Of a stretch of 64,000 bases of DNA, positions 42,957 through 53,624 are shown in pieces. The stretch is from Lampris incognitus (Eukaryota > Chordata > Actinopteri > Lampriformes > Lampridae), in NCBI RefSeq assembly GCF_029633865.1, contig NC_079211.1, positions 6,460,091 to 6,524,090 on the forward strand. Direction: 5' to 3'. The notes beneath the pieces are model-generated. The model was not told the DNA's origin. It did no database searches and was given only the letters and a program-made list of their open reading frames with translations. A program made the translations under genes and the position numbers. How positions within the stretch are numbered: position 1 is the first letter of the stretch; each line of letters begins with the position of its first letter.

Positions 42957-44190
42957 TGGAATGTGCTGACAAGCGAGGAGAGTGTGCTGAGAAGGTGGAA
43001 GGAGTACTTTGAGGGGCTGATGAATGAAGAAAATGAGACAGAGAGAAGGTTGGATGATGCGGGGATAGTAAATCAGGAAGTGCAGTGGATTAGCAAGGAG
43101 GAAGTGAGGGCAGCTATGAAGAGGATGAAGAGTGGAAAGGCAGTTGGTCCTGATGACATACCTGTGGAGGCATGGAGGTGTTTAGGAGAGATGGCAGTGA
43201 GGTTTTTAACTAGATTGTTTAACACAATCTTAGAAAGTGAGAGGACGCCTGAGGAGAGCCTGGAGAGATGGAGGTATGCACTGGAGAGAAGAGGAATGAA
43301 AGGCAGTAGGAGCAAGACTGAATACCTATGCGTGAATGAGGGAGGACAGTGGAATGGTCAGGATGCAAGGAGTAGAGGTGAAGAAGGCCTATGAGTTTAA
43401 ATACTTGGGGTTAACTGTCCAAAGTAATGGTGAGTGCAGAAGAGAGGTGAAGAAAAGAGTGCAGGCAGGGTGGAGTGGGTGGAGAAGAGTATCAGGAGTG
43501 ATTTGTGACAGAAGGGTACCAGCAAGAGTTAAAGGGAAGGTTTACAAGATGGTAGTGAGACCAGCTATGTTATATGGTTTGGAGACAGTGGCACTGATGA
43601 AAAGACAGGAGGTTTTTAATTTGTGTATGTTTACTTTGTTTTGTTTTTTTTTTTGTTTTTTTTTTGGGTGTATGTTGTTTAAAAACAGGAAAAGAGGACA
43701 GTTGAGTTTGTTGAATACTTGTGTTATGATGCATTGTGTTTGTGGATGCAATTGTTGATCTGTCCAGAAAAATATCAATTAATAAAAAGAAAAATGTTAA
43801 AAAAAAAGACGGGAGGTGGAGCTGGAGGTGGCAGAGTTGAAGATACTAAGATTTTCACTGGGAGTGATGAAGAAGGACAGGATTAGGAACGAGTATATTA
43901 GAGGGACAGTTCAGGTTGGACGGTTTGGAGACAAAGCAAGAGAGACAAGATGGAGATGGTTTGGACATGTGTGGAGGAGAGATGCTGGGTATACTGGGAG
44001 AAGGATGCTGAACATGGAGCTGCCAGGGAAGAGGAGAAGAGGAAGGCCAAAGAGGAGGTTTATGGATGTGGTGAGGGAGGACATGCAGGTGGCTGGTGTG
44101 ACAGAGGAAGATGCAGAGGACAGGAAGAGATGGAAACGGAGGATCTGCTGTGGCGCCCCCTAACGGGAGCAGCCGAAAGAAGTTCATCAT
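42957..44190 (+). mobile_element. RTE-type LINE, internally deleted
   Basis: It encodes WKEYFEGLMNEENE, SKEEVRAAMKRMKSGKAVGP and then, after a junction near 43252, the C-terminal part (KYLGLTVQSNGECRREVKKR, RPAMLYGLETVALMK, RWFGHVWRRDAGYTGRRML). The catalytic reverse transcriptase core that should lie between is absent. It ends TGGCGCCCCCTAACGGGAGC. A ~190-bp insertion at 43613-43805 splits it. It is antisense within the last annexin intron. Confidence 0.88.
43613..43805 (+). mobile_element. poly(A)-tailed insertion inside the RTE copy
   Basis: The insert begins after AAAGACAGGAGG and ends with AATAAAAAG and a poly(A) run followed by AAAGACGGGAGG, so a ~12-bp target duplication with one mismatch flanks it. 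It has T-rich 5' sequence and looks like a 5'-truncated retroposon, perhaps an L1-type 3' UTR. Confidence 0.7.
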
Positions 44191-45282
44191 TCAGTGTACA
44201 GAGGGTTTTAGATGATGTGAGAAAATGTCTTCTGACTCTTACTGGGTATGTGGCATGTAGTGTGACATGTTTGGCACTTTTCTTGGACTAACTAACTAGC
44301 TAATTAATTGTGTTAATGGTGGACAGAATCGGTTGTGTGTTAACAGTGAAATGTCAAAGCCGGAGGGAAGCAGTCGGGCTGCAACCGACAAGGCGGGTTG
44401 AGACTAGACGTCCATCAGAAACCAAAGTAGACACGTATGAAATAAGATCTGAAACATTCCCAACCCAGCCGTCCCAAAGCATCGAACCAACGGCCATTCA
44501 CAAATCTAGACGGGTTTACTTTACAAAATGGTGAACATCATTCAAAATAACTACCACTTTAAGTTCTTGACAAAATGTTTCATGGATAGATGATTTCCTT
44601 CTATAAATGTGTTGCCTTTTCATGAGGCAACGTCTACGGGCAGGTTAACAACGTGGAGGTGTTCAGTAATGAGTAGCGCCTTTTCCAAGTTCTCATGATA
44701 AGCTCTTTTTTTTCCTTCAACTAATGAAAATCTCTTGCAGGAGTTAAACTCTTTTCCACCAAAATCGAGTAATTGAAGACAGCAACACGTCTCTGCTCGG
44801 AGAGCGGTGAGGGCCCACAGGGACTCCATTTAATTTACCGGTCTTGTGGAAATCAGAATAATTGGCCTGTTACAGGTCTTTTTAAGGAAATCCCATTTCC
44901 CTCTTTCGGCCCATTTTATCACTTGGCTGGTGTGACGGGTGGAGGAGCTCTTCCATACATCCACGTTGTGCCCTCGGATTCACACGGACGGCTGGAGAAA
45001 CAGAGGCTTTCGTACAAATCCTAAAGAATCGCGAAAGAACGAGCAAGAAATGGATTTGAATCAAAACGGCTTAATTACTTAAATTAAGTATTCGATCATT
45101 TTTCAAACTAATCCCACCTTACCCGCCAACGCTCACAAAAGTGATGGGGGGAAACATGCTAAAGTCAGACTGATTCGGACTGCACTGACCGAACTGATCG
45201 ATTGAACTGATCGATTGATTGATTTGATTGACAGTTTGTGACAGGATCGAGTGTTTGCCCCTGTACTCCGGTAGCTCGGTAC
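44191..45282. other. annexin intron, nothing recognised
   Basis: No exon or repeat seen apart from a short ATTGATTG run at 45190-45230. Confidence 0.5.
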
Positions 45283-45405
45283 CTGGATCGTGCTGTAAAG
45301 GGAGACTCCATACGTCTTTTTATAGCTGGCTCTGATGTCCAACATGTCCACCTCGCTCCTTGACACCATGATCCTCATCAGCGTCTCATCGTCGGTTCCA
45401 GCTCG
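45283..45405 (-). CDS. anxa5: annexin A5-like, exon of repeat IV
   Basis: A 123-nt exon, the standard annexin length, between acceptor gcttag and donor CAG|gtaccg. It encodes [20 protein letters not shown] then [21 protein letters not shown]. It contains the AGTDD part of the type II calcium site and the MVSRSE signature of repeat IV. Arginine replaces the usual glycine before AGTD. Confidence 0.96.
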
Positions 45406-45539
45406 CTAAGGGGGGGAAAAAAAAAACGACATGAGCAGAAGCTGTGAATCCACTGCGTTTATCAGGAGTATGAACGGACTTCACAGACACGGTGTTATAC
45501 TTCCACTAATTTCAGCACTCATAAAGAGCCGTCACTAAT

Positions 45540-46015
45540 ATTCTTGGGAGTTCACACCACAGAGGACCTCTCCTGGTCCTCACATGTCACTGCGCTCTCC
45601 ACGAAGGCCCAGCAGCGTCTTCACTTCCTGCGGCGTCTGAAGAAGGCGAGTCTCCCCCCACCCACCCATCCTCATCACATTCTACAGAGGCACCATAGAG
45701 AGCATCCTGACCAGCTGTATCTCTGTCTGGCATGGGACCTGCAAGGCCTCCGACCGCAAACCCCTACAGCGGATAGTGAAGACAGCTGGAAAGATCATAG
45801 GAACTGCTCTCCCGTCCATCCAGACCATCTATGATGCACGGTGCACCCGGGAGGCTCTCAGCATCGTGAAGGACCCCACCCACCCTCCCCACATCCACTT
45901 CACCCTCCTACCCTCTGGCAGGAGGTACCGGAGCATCCGTGCTGCCTCCAGCAGACTATGCAACACTTTCATTCCTCACTGTGAGGTTCCTCAACAGCCT
46001 GAGCACTCAGACCTC
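45540..46015 (+). mobile_element. LINE fragment (CR1/L2-like C-terminal region)
   Basis: It encodes GVHTTEDLSWSSHVTALSTK, AQQRLHFLRRLKKASLPP, then GTCKASDRKPLQ and KIIGTALPSIQTIYDARCTR in shifting frames. It is truncated at both ends and interrupted at its 3' end by a SINE. It is antisense to the annexin gene. Confidence 0.82.
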
Positions 46016-46027
46016 CATAAAATGACT

Positions 46028-46468
46028 CCCTCCCCCCTTTTTTTCTCCCCAATTGTATTCAGCCAATTACCCCACTCTTCCAAGCCGTCCTGGTCACTGC
46101 TCCACCCCCTCTGCCGATCCGGGGAGGGCTGCAGACTACCACATGCCTCCTCCCATACATGTGGAGTCGCCAGCTGCTTCTTTTCACCTGACAGTGAGGA
46201 GTTTCACCAGCGGGACATAGCACGTGGGAGGATCACACTATTCCCCCCCAGTTCTCTCTCCCCCCTGAACAGGCGCCCCGACTGACCAGAGGAGGTGCTA
46301 GAGCAGCGACCAGGACACACACCCAAATCCAGCTTCCCACCCACAGACACGGCCAATTGTGTCTGTAGGGACGCCCAACCAAGCTGGAAATAACACAGGG
46401 ATTTGAACCGGCAATCCCCGTGTTGGTAGGCAACAGAATAGACCACTACACCACCCGGACGCCCCCAC
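46028..46468 (-). mobile_element. tRNA-derived SINE, family A, with target duplication
   Basis: A reverse-oriented full-length copy (minus strand starts GGGGGCGTCCGGGTGGTGTA). It is flanked by AAAATGACT at 46019-46027 and 46469-46477. Confidence 0.9.
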
Positions 46469-46574
46469 AAAATGACTTTTTGACCTTCTTACTCACAGTC
46501 CGTGTCAGGTGTGCTTGTGATGTTTGGGTCTGCGAAGTAATTTTTGTTTTTAATATTTATTGCATATTATTTCA

Positions 46575-47735
46575 AAGGTTGAATCAGTTCATCTGGACAC
46601 AACGTTTAGTGACAGATACGTTTCATTATCATCTAAGTGACCTCTTCAGTCTCCACTGACTGCAGGTATCCCACCCTCATAAACAATACAGTGGCATAAC
46701 AACCGAAACCAACGATCAGTTTCATATGCAAATATGAGTGTGACTATCAACTAGAGTTTCGATGGCCATGTGTACTATTCACAGAGGGTTCGGGAGTAGT
46801 GGCAATCACAGCATTGTAAGATGGTGACGGATGTACTCTTAGCCCCCCCCCCCCCCCGGTTCAGGGATGGTCGCTCCCTCTTCACATAGATGGCCTCTTT
46901 GACTCCCAATTCAAACCTGCGTTCCTCCCTATCAAGGATGTGCACATCCTCATCCCCGAAAGAGTGGCCACTGGCCTGTAGATGGTGTAGACTGTGGAGT
47001 CCTGGCCTGTAGATGGTGTAGACTGTGGAGTCCTGGCCTGTAGATGGGTGTAGACTGGAGAGTCCTGGCCAGCAGATGGTGTAGACTGTGGAGTCCTGGC
47101 CTGTAGATGGTGTAGACTGTGGAGTCCTGCCCTGTAGATGGGTGTAGACTGGAGAGTCCTGGCCTGCAGATGGTGTAGACTGTGGAGTCCTGGCCTGTAG
47201 ATGGGTGTAGACTGGAGAGTCCTGGCCTGCAGATGGTGTAGACTGTGGAGTCCTGGCCTGTAGATGGTGTAGGCTGTGGAGTCCTGGCCTGCAGATGGTG
47301 TAGACTGTGGAGTCCTGGCCTGTAGATGGGTGTAGACTGGAGAGTCCTGGCCTGTAGATGGTGTAGACTGTGGAGTCCTGGTCTGTAAATGGTGTAGACT
47401 GTGGAGTCCTGGCCTGTAGATGGTGTAGACTGTGGAGTCCTGGTCTGTAGATGGTGTAGACTGTGGAGTCCTGGCCTGTAGATGGTGTAGACTGTGGAGT
47501 CCTGGCCTGCAGATGGTGTAGACTGTGGAATCCTGGCCTGTAGATGGTGTAGACTGTGGAGTCCTGGTCTGTAGATAGTGTAGACTGTGGAGTCCTGGTC
47601 TGTAGATGGTGTAGACTGTGGAGTCCTGGCCTGTAGATGGTGTAGACTGTGGAGTCCTGGTCTGTAGATAGTGTAGACTGTGGAGTCCTGGCCTGTAGAT
47701 GGTGTAGACTGTGGAGTCCTGGTCTGATGTGTTAT
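46575..47735 (-). mobile_element. Penelope-like element, 3' part with expanded coding segment
   Basis: On the minus strand it carries the PLE terminal repeat (TGAACTGATTCAACC, TAGTACACATGGCC) and the end of the GIY-YIG coding part (GAATTGGGAGTCAAAGAGGC, CAGGCCAGTGGCCACTCTTT). It then dissolves into a 31-bp tandem array. Confidence 0.85.
46973..47725. repeat. 31-bp minisatellite, about 24 units
   Basis: The unit is TCCTGGCCTGTAGATGGTGT plus AGACTGTGGAG. Its reverse complement is the PLE endonuclease coding segment that reads DSTVYTIYRP in the copies at 14410 and 63820. Two main variants (GGTGTAGACTGTGG and GGGTGTAGACTGGA) alternate. Confidence 0.95.
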
Positions 47736-47993
47736 TTGTTTGTTTTTATGAGGTCCATGTGAAATGTAACCTCGTTCTCCATTTTGTATGAGACATGCAT
47801 GTGAGGCAATGACAAGTAAAAGCAGTCTGAGTGTGAGTCACCGAACACCAACCTGATATACTAATTTAAATGACCTTTTGGACTCTCTCTCTCCTCTCTC
47901 TCTTCTCTCTCTCTTTGTGTCACATCTAACTTATCAGTTCCAGTTCCTGGTATTGTAAAAACTTGTTAGTTAAATTCAACAGATTCTGATTCT
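47736..47993 (+). mobile_element. LINE 3' tail remnants
   Basis: A segment like the end of a fish LINE (GCATGTGAGGCAATGACAAG) is followed by another ending in repeated ATTCTG units near 47975-47993. Only tails remain. Confidence 0.5.
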
Positions 47994-48514
47994 GACTGGG
48001 AATAACAAGAAGTGCGTCAATGAAACAAGTTATTCCGGAACGGCTGATGTCCAACCCAACACATTTACACCTGCTGTTGTGGTGAAGTCCGATTCTGCGC
48101 TGAAGGACAGTTTGGACGTGGAAACTAATGTCTCTGCCAACATGTCAGCAGAGGAAGGAACTGTAGTTACTTGAGGGGGATTAAAAAAAGGAAATAAACA
48201 CCACTCAACCACTTCTAGTGTTCCCATCATTTATTAAACCAAACACGAGCTCTGATTGGAGACCTGATGAGTCCCCGAGTCAAAGCAATGAATAAATCAT
48301 CTGGAAAGTAAAAGGAAGTGAGTGATGTTCTTTCCTTCCTCACTAAGAACATTTTTTTCCCTTTTTTCCAGCTGACGGACAAACTTGACAGAGACAACAG
48401 TTCCTTTGTTCCAGTTCTGTCCACTTGCAGCAGGGCTACGGACGTCATGTCCTCGCATCAGCAGTCTGCCACGGCTGAATAGGACACAAAGAACTAGAGG
48501 AGAAGTAATATACT
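47994..48514. other. annexin intron, unannotated
   Basis: A 60-codon open segment on the + strand ends with TGA at 48171-48173 (SANMSAEEGTVVT). I found no resemblance to a known family and no splice sites that make it an exon. Confidence 0.35.
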
Positions 48515-48850
48515 CAGTGTCCAAATGTGTATCCTATGTCCTGTGTAGGTCTGTTAGTCCTAAATAGAACCACACTATATCCTAGGGTATGTCCAAATGT
48601 CCTATGTAGGTTTATTTATCCCAAATGGAACCACAAAGTGTGTCCATCAGTATGTCTAAATGTCCTATTTAGACCGATTAGTCGTAAATTAAACAGTACA
48701 TGTCTGAGGAGATGTCGAAATGTCCTTTGTACCGTAGAGCTACGGGTCCGAAATAAAATCATAGTGTTACCACTGGCATGTTCAAATGTCCTGTGTAGGT
48801 CTATGTAGGTCCATGTAGGTCTATGGGTCCTAAATAGAACCACTCAGTGT
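48515..48850. repeat. degenerate ~62-bp tandem repeat, about 5 units
   Basis: Units share TGTCCAAATGTCCTATGTAG, CCTAAATAGAACCAC and a variable spacer. Divergence between units is high, so it is old. Confidence 0.75.
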
Positions 48851-48967
48851 GTCTATGTCTGTGTCCATGCGTCTGGGGATTGGTCCTATATCCTAAAGCA
48901 ATATGTCTCGTGTGTGTGTGTCCTTTGTGTAGTACGTGTTGGTACACAGTGTAGTACAGATACTCAC

Positions 48968-49026
48968 CCTCATCGATCCATACAGGGCTTCTGCAAAATA
49001 GCCTGGCACGCTCTGGGCACACTTCA
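48968..49026 (-). CDS. anxa5: annexin A5-like, 59-nt exon
   Basis: A standard 59-nt annexin exon between acceptor cccacag and donor AGG|gtgagt. With the G carried over from the previous exon it reads VKCAQSVPGYFAEALYGSMR, matching the start of repeat IV (human SIRSIPAYLAETLYYAMK). Confidence 0.95.
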
Positions 49027-49065
49027 CTGTGGGGGGGAATAAAACAGACAGTGTTGAAAACTATG

Positions 49066-49260
49066 ATCCATCCATTATCCAAACCGCTTATCCTGCTCTC
49101 AGGGTGGTGGGGATGCTGGAGTCTATCCCAGCAGTCACTGGGCGGCAGGCGGGGAGACACCCTGGAGAGGCCACCAGGCCATCACAGGGCCGACACACAC
49201 ATTCACACCTAGGGACAATTTAGTACGGCCGATCCACCACCTGACCTACATGTCTTTGGT
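49066..49260 (-). mobile_element. SINE family B, 3' half
   Basis: Reverse complement of the body and tail (GATAGACTCCAGCATCCCCA, AAACCGCTTATCCTGC on the + strand). It stops at CCAAAGACATG and passes directly into an LTR fragment. Confidence 0.78.
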
Positions 49261-49345
49261 CTCCCGCACCACAGGTGACTATGTTGGGCCAGTCGACTAA
49301 AGGGTCCGACCCATTAACCAACCAGCTAGCGAGTCTACTCTTTAT
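49261..49345 (-). mobile_element. fragment of the tRNA-like LTR (same family as 15533-15936)
   Basis: The minus strand reads AACGACCATAAAGAGTAGAC, GGTCGGACCCTTTAGTCGAC and GTGGTGCGGGAGA, the first two-thirds of the LTR, ending before the B-box-like block. Confidence 0.7.
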
Positions 49346-49356
49346 GGTCGTTACAA

Positions 49357-49550
49357 ATTGGGCAGCGCAGTGGTTAGCACGGTCGCCTCACAGAAAGAAG
49401 GTCCTGGGTTCGAGCCCCAGGGTAGCCCAACCTTGGGGGTCGTCCCGGGTCGTCCTCTGTGTGGAGTTTGCATGTTCTCTCCGTGTCTGTGTGGGTTTCC
49501 TCCGGGTGCTCCGGTTTCCTCCCACAGTCCAAAGACATGTAGGTCAGGTG
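49357..49550 (+). mobile_element. SINE family B, 5' half
   Basis: GGGCAGCGCAGTGGTTAGCA, B box GGTTCGAGCCCC and body up to CATGTAGGTCAGGTG. With the 49066 piece it would make one complete SINE if the left part were inverted. Confidence 0.8.
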
Positions 49551-49653
49551 AAAACTATGTGTACTGTTGAATTTCATGAGTATTTTGATCTGACACCGTT
49601 TTCCACCTTTAATGATGTTGGAGTCTTTATTATAGAAATGTAATGGGTCTTAC

Positions 49654-49749
49654 CGACAGCGAGCAGCAATTTCTCCAAGTTGCCAGTGGTCTCGCTTTTA
49701 ATGCTGTCCTCAATATCAGAGCCAGACAGCTTCCTGTAGGCATCAAACA
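49654..49749 (-). CDS. anxa5: annexin A5-like, 96-nt exon
   Basis: A standard 96-nt annexin exon (acceptor cttcag, donor G|gtaaga). It reads VFDAYRKLSGSDIEDSIKSE then TTGNLEKLLLAV, the second half of repeat III (human VFDKYMTISGFQIEETIDRE). The first and last codons are split with the neighbouring exons in exact phase. Confidence 0.96.
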
Positions 49750-49827
49750 CTGAAGAAAAGCAGCACATCTCAGCATGCCCCACTACGAAGACCGGAGATA
49801 TCCTGACACACTTTTTTTTTTTTGTGG

Positions 49828-50254
49828 ATTTTTTCCCCCCCTTATCCTCCCCAATTGTATCCAGCCAATTACCCCACTCTTCCGAGCCGTCCCGGTCTCT
49901 GCTCCACCCCCTCTGCTGATCTGGGGAGGGCTGATGACTACCACATGCCTCCTCCCATACATGTAGAGTCGCCAGCCGCTTCAATTCACCTGACAGTGAG
50001 GAGTTTCACCAGGGGGACTTGGGAGGATCATGTTATTCCCCCAGTTCCCCCTCCCCCCGAACAGGGGCCCCGACCGACCAGAAGAGGCGCTACTGCAGTG
50101 ACCAGGTCACATACCCACATCCGGCTTCCCACCCACAGACACAGTCAATTGTGTCTGTAGGGACACTCGACCAAGCCGGAGATAACACAGGGATTTGAAC
50201 TAGCGATCCCCGTGTTGGTAGGCAACGGAACAGACCGCTACTCTACCCGGATGC
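49828..50254 (-). mobile_element. tRNA-derived SINE, family A
   Basis: Full-length reverse copy. Flanks TATCCTGACACACTTTT (left) and TATTCTGACACTTTT (right) look like an imperfect target duplication. Confidence 0.87.
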
Positions 50255-50339
50255 ATATTCTGACACTTTTAAAGACTGGTATTTCAAGCAGGTGTGTGTC
50301 CTGTTGAAAATCAACAAAACATTGTGTTCATATTTAAGC

Positions 50340-52925
50340 CCTGATGTGTGATAGTGATATATTGTATTAATGTGTTGATAATGATATAAGGTATTAATGT
50401 GTTGATAATAATATATTGTATTAATATGTCGATATTGTATTAATGTATTGATATAATATATTGTATTAATGTGTGATATATTTTATTTATACACTACCGT
50501 TCAAAAGTTTGGGATCACCCAAACAATTTTGTGTTTTCCATGAAAAGTCACACTTATTCACCACCATATGTTGTGAAATGAATAGAAAATAGAGTCAAGA
50601 CATTGACAAGGTTAGAAATAATGATTTGTATTTGAAATAAGATTTTTTTTACATCAAACTTTGCTTTCGTCAAAGAATCCTCCATTTGCAGCAATTACAG
50701 CATTGCAGACCTTTGGCATTCTAGCTGTTAATTTGTTGAGGTAATCTGGAGAAATTGCACCCCACGCTTCCAGAAGCAGCTCCCACAAGTTGGATTGGTT
50801 GGATGGGCACTTCTTTGAGCAGATTGAGTTTCTGGAGCATCACATTTGTGGGGTCAATTAAACGCTCAAAATGGCCAGAAAAAGAGAACTTTCATCTGAA
50901 ACTCGACAGTCTATTCTTGTTCTTAGAAATGAAGGCTATTCCATGCGAGAAATTGCTAAGAAATTGAAGATTTCCTACACCGGTATGTACTACTCCCTTC
51001 AGAGGACAGCACAAACAGGCTCTAACCAGAGTAGAAAAAGAAGTGGGAGGCCGCGTTGCACAACTGAGCAAGAAGATAAGTACATTAGAGTCTCTAGTTT
51101 GAGAAACAGACGCCTCACAGGTCCCCAACTGGCATCTTCATTAAATAGTACCTGTTAGAGCCTGTTTGTGCTGTCCTCTGAAGGGAGTAGTACACACCGG
51201 TGTAGGAAATCTTCAATTTCTTAGCAATTTCTCGCATGGAATAGCCTTCATTTCTAAGAACAAGAATAGACTGTCGAGTTTCAGATGAAAGTTCTCTTTT
51301 TCTGGCCATTTTGAGCGTTTAATTGACCCCACAAATGTGATGCTCCAGAAACTCAATCTGCTCAAAGAAGTGCCCATCCAACCAATCCAACTTGTGGGAG
51401 CTGCTTCTGGAAGCGTGGGGTGCAATTTCTCCAGATTACCTCAACAAATTAACAGCTAGAATGCCAAAGGTCTGCAATGCTGTAATTGCTGCAAATGGAG
51501 GATTCTTTGACGAAAGCAAAGTTTGATGTAAAAAAAATCTTATTTCAAATACAAATCATTATTTCTGACCTTGTCAATGTCTTGACTCTATTTTCTATTC
51601 ATTTCACAACATATGGTGGTGAATAAGTGTGACTTTTCATGGAAAACACAAAATTGTTTGGGTGATCCCAAACTTTTGAACGGTAGTGTATGTTGATAAT
51701 AATATACAGTATTAATGTGTTGATATAATATACGGTATTAATGTGTTAATAGTAATATATTGTATTAATTTGTTGATAATAATATACTGTATCAATGTGT
51801 TGATATAATATATAGTATTAATGTGTTGATAGTAATATATTATATTAATGTGTTGATAGTAATATATTGTATTAATGTATTGATATAATATATTGTGTTA
51901 ATTTGTTGACATAATATATTGTATTAATGTGTTGATATAATATATTGTATTAATGTGTTGATAATAATATATTGTATTAATGTGTTGATAGTAATATATA
52001 GTATTAATGTATTGATATAAAATATTGTATTGTGTTGATAGTAATATATTGTATTAATGTGTTGATAATAATATATTGTATTGTGTTGATAATAATATAT
52101 TGTATTAATGTGTTGATAATAATATATTTTACTGTGTTGATAATAATATACTGTATTAATGTGTTAATAATAATATATTGTATTATGTGTTCATAGTAAT
52201 ATATTGTGTTAATGTGTTGATAATAATATATTGTATTAATGTGTTGATAATAATATATTGTATTAATGTGTTGATAGTAATATATTGTGTTAATGCGTTG
52301 ATAATAATATATTGTATTAATGTGTTGATAGTAATATATTGTATTAACGTGCAGATAGTAATATATTGTATTAATTTGTTGATAATAATATATTGTATTT
52401 ACGTGTTAATAATAATATATTGTATTAATGCGTTAATAATAATATATCGTATTAATGGGTTATAGTAACATATTGTATTAATGTGTTGACAGTAACATAT
52501 TGTATTAATGTGTTGATAGTAATATATTGTATTAATGTGCTGATAATAATATATTTTACTAATGTGTTGATAATAATATACTGTATTAATAGTAATATAT
52601 TGTATTAATGTGTTGATAATAATATATTGTATTATTGTGTTGATAATAATATATTGTATTAATGTGTTGATAGTAATATATTGTGTTAATGTGTTGATAA
52701 TAATATATTGTATTAATGTGTTGATATTAACATACTGTATTAATGTTAATAATATATTGTATTAATGTGTTGATAATAATATATTGTATTGTGTTGATAG
52801 TAATATATTGTATTTATGTGTTGATATAATATATTGTATTAATGTGTTGATAGTAATATATTGTGTTAATGTGTTGATAATAATCTATTGTATTAATGTG
52901 TTGATAATAATATATTGTATCAATG
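50340..52925. repeat. AT-rich 26-27-bp minisatellite, about 50 units, split by a transposon
   Basis: The unit is close to TTGATAATAATATATTGTAT plus TAATGTG. A short block lies at 50340-50485 and a long one at 51690-52925; the Tc1 palindrome sits between them. Variation is mainly in the GATAATAAT / GATAGTAAT / GATATAAT part. Confidence 0.93.
50492..51688. mobile_element. snap-back Tc1-like element (1.2-kb palindrome)
   Basis: The left arm (50492-51026) and right arm (51154-51688) are each 535 bp and are reverse complements with only two mismatches seen. The ends are CACTACCGTTCAAAAGTTTG with flanking TA on both sides. Both arms carry the same 5' end of the transposase gene (MARKRELSSETRQSILVLRN, helix-turn-helix region). 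The 127-bp spacer continues the left-arm gene (RKRSGRPRCTTEQEDKY) to LASSLNST. There is no catalytic domain. The intact TA flanks suggest it moved in this form. Confidence 0.9.
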
Positions 52926-53057
52926 TGTGCTGAATTTATGAAAGTGGAAGCAAGACAAGTCAGACATTATTAAAAGATGTAATGAAAGGTTTGTGAATTG
53001 AAAGCAAGAGTGCTGGAAATGCATGTGAATTTAAAAACTGATTTATGCACATAAACA

Positions 53058-53072
53058 TGCACACACACGCAC

Positions 53073-53141
<69 letters not shown>
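53058..53141. repeat. (CA)n microsatellite
   Basis: About 40 units with CG interruptions at the left, ending a few bases from the donor of the neighbouring annexin exon. Confidence 0.95.
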
Positions 53142-53142
<1 letters not shown>

Positions 53143-53147
53143 CAAAC

Positions 53148-53241
53148 CTTTTCTGAGATGCTCTGTGCTCCTGTTGCCAAGAATTGTAATGAACTCATCC
53201 TCATCTGTGCCAAACTTGCCTTCACCGGCTGCATATAAATC
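53148..53241 (-). CDS. anxa5: annexin A5-like, 94-nt exon
   Basis: A standard 94-nt annexin exon after acceptor tactccag. It reads DLYAAGEGKFGTDEDEFITI then LGNRSTEHLRK, the calcium-binding first half of repeat III (human ALFQAGELKWGTDEEKFITI). The donor (AAAG|gtttgc) is weaker than the others and a long CA/TG tract begins right after it, which could influence splicing. Confidence 0.96.
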
Positions 53242-53624
53242 CTGGAGTACACACACACACACAGACTTTACTGAGAGGACACAACTGAACAAACAAAACA
53301 AGTGTCAAGTAAAGCTGTGTGTTATGGTCAGCGCGGCCCAGTGCCGCTTTAAGTGGATTTCATTCAGTGACATTAAGACTCATTAACTTATCTGCAGTAG
53401 GAACGTTTCCATTCAAATCCAATTTCCATCCAAAAAACAAAAACAAAGTCAAAAAGAATACAAAATAAAAATAAAACCAAAACCTGCCCCTTCCTTAAGC
53501 TGGTTTTAAGCAGATGAACATCGTGCCATCATCTAGAACAGCGGTTTCCAACCTGTGGCTCACGGCCCACAGACGGTTCGCAGTAGAGCAGCAGCTGAGC
53601 TGTGGGACGTCACAATAAAAATAA
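53242..53624. other. annexin intron, unannotated
   Basis: Short CA run, otherwise nothing recognised. Confidence 0.45.

Noticed and set aside
47994-48173. 60-codon open segment on the + strand inside an annexin intron
   Set aside because: No start codon context, no splice sites, no recognisable family; it follows a LINE tail and is probably chance.
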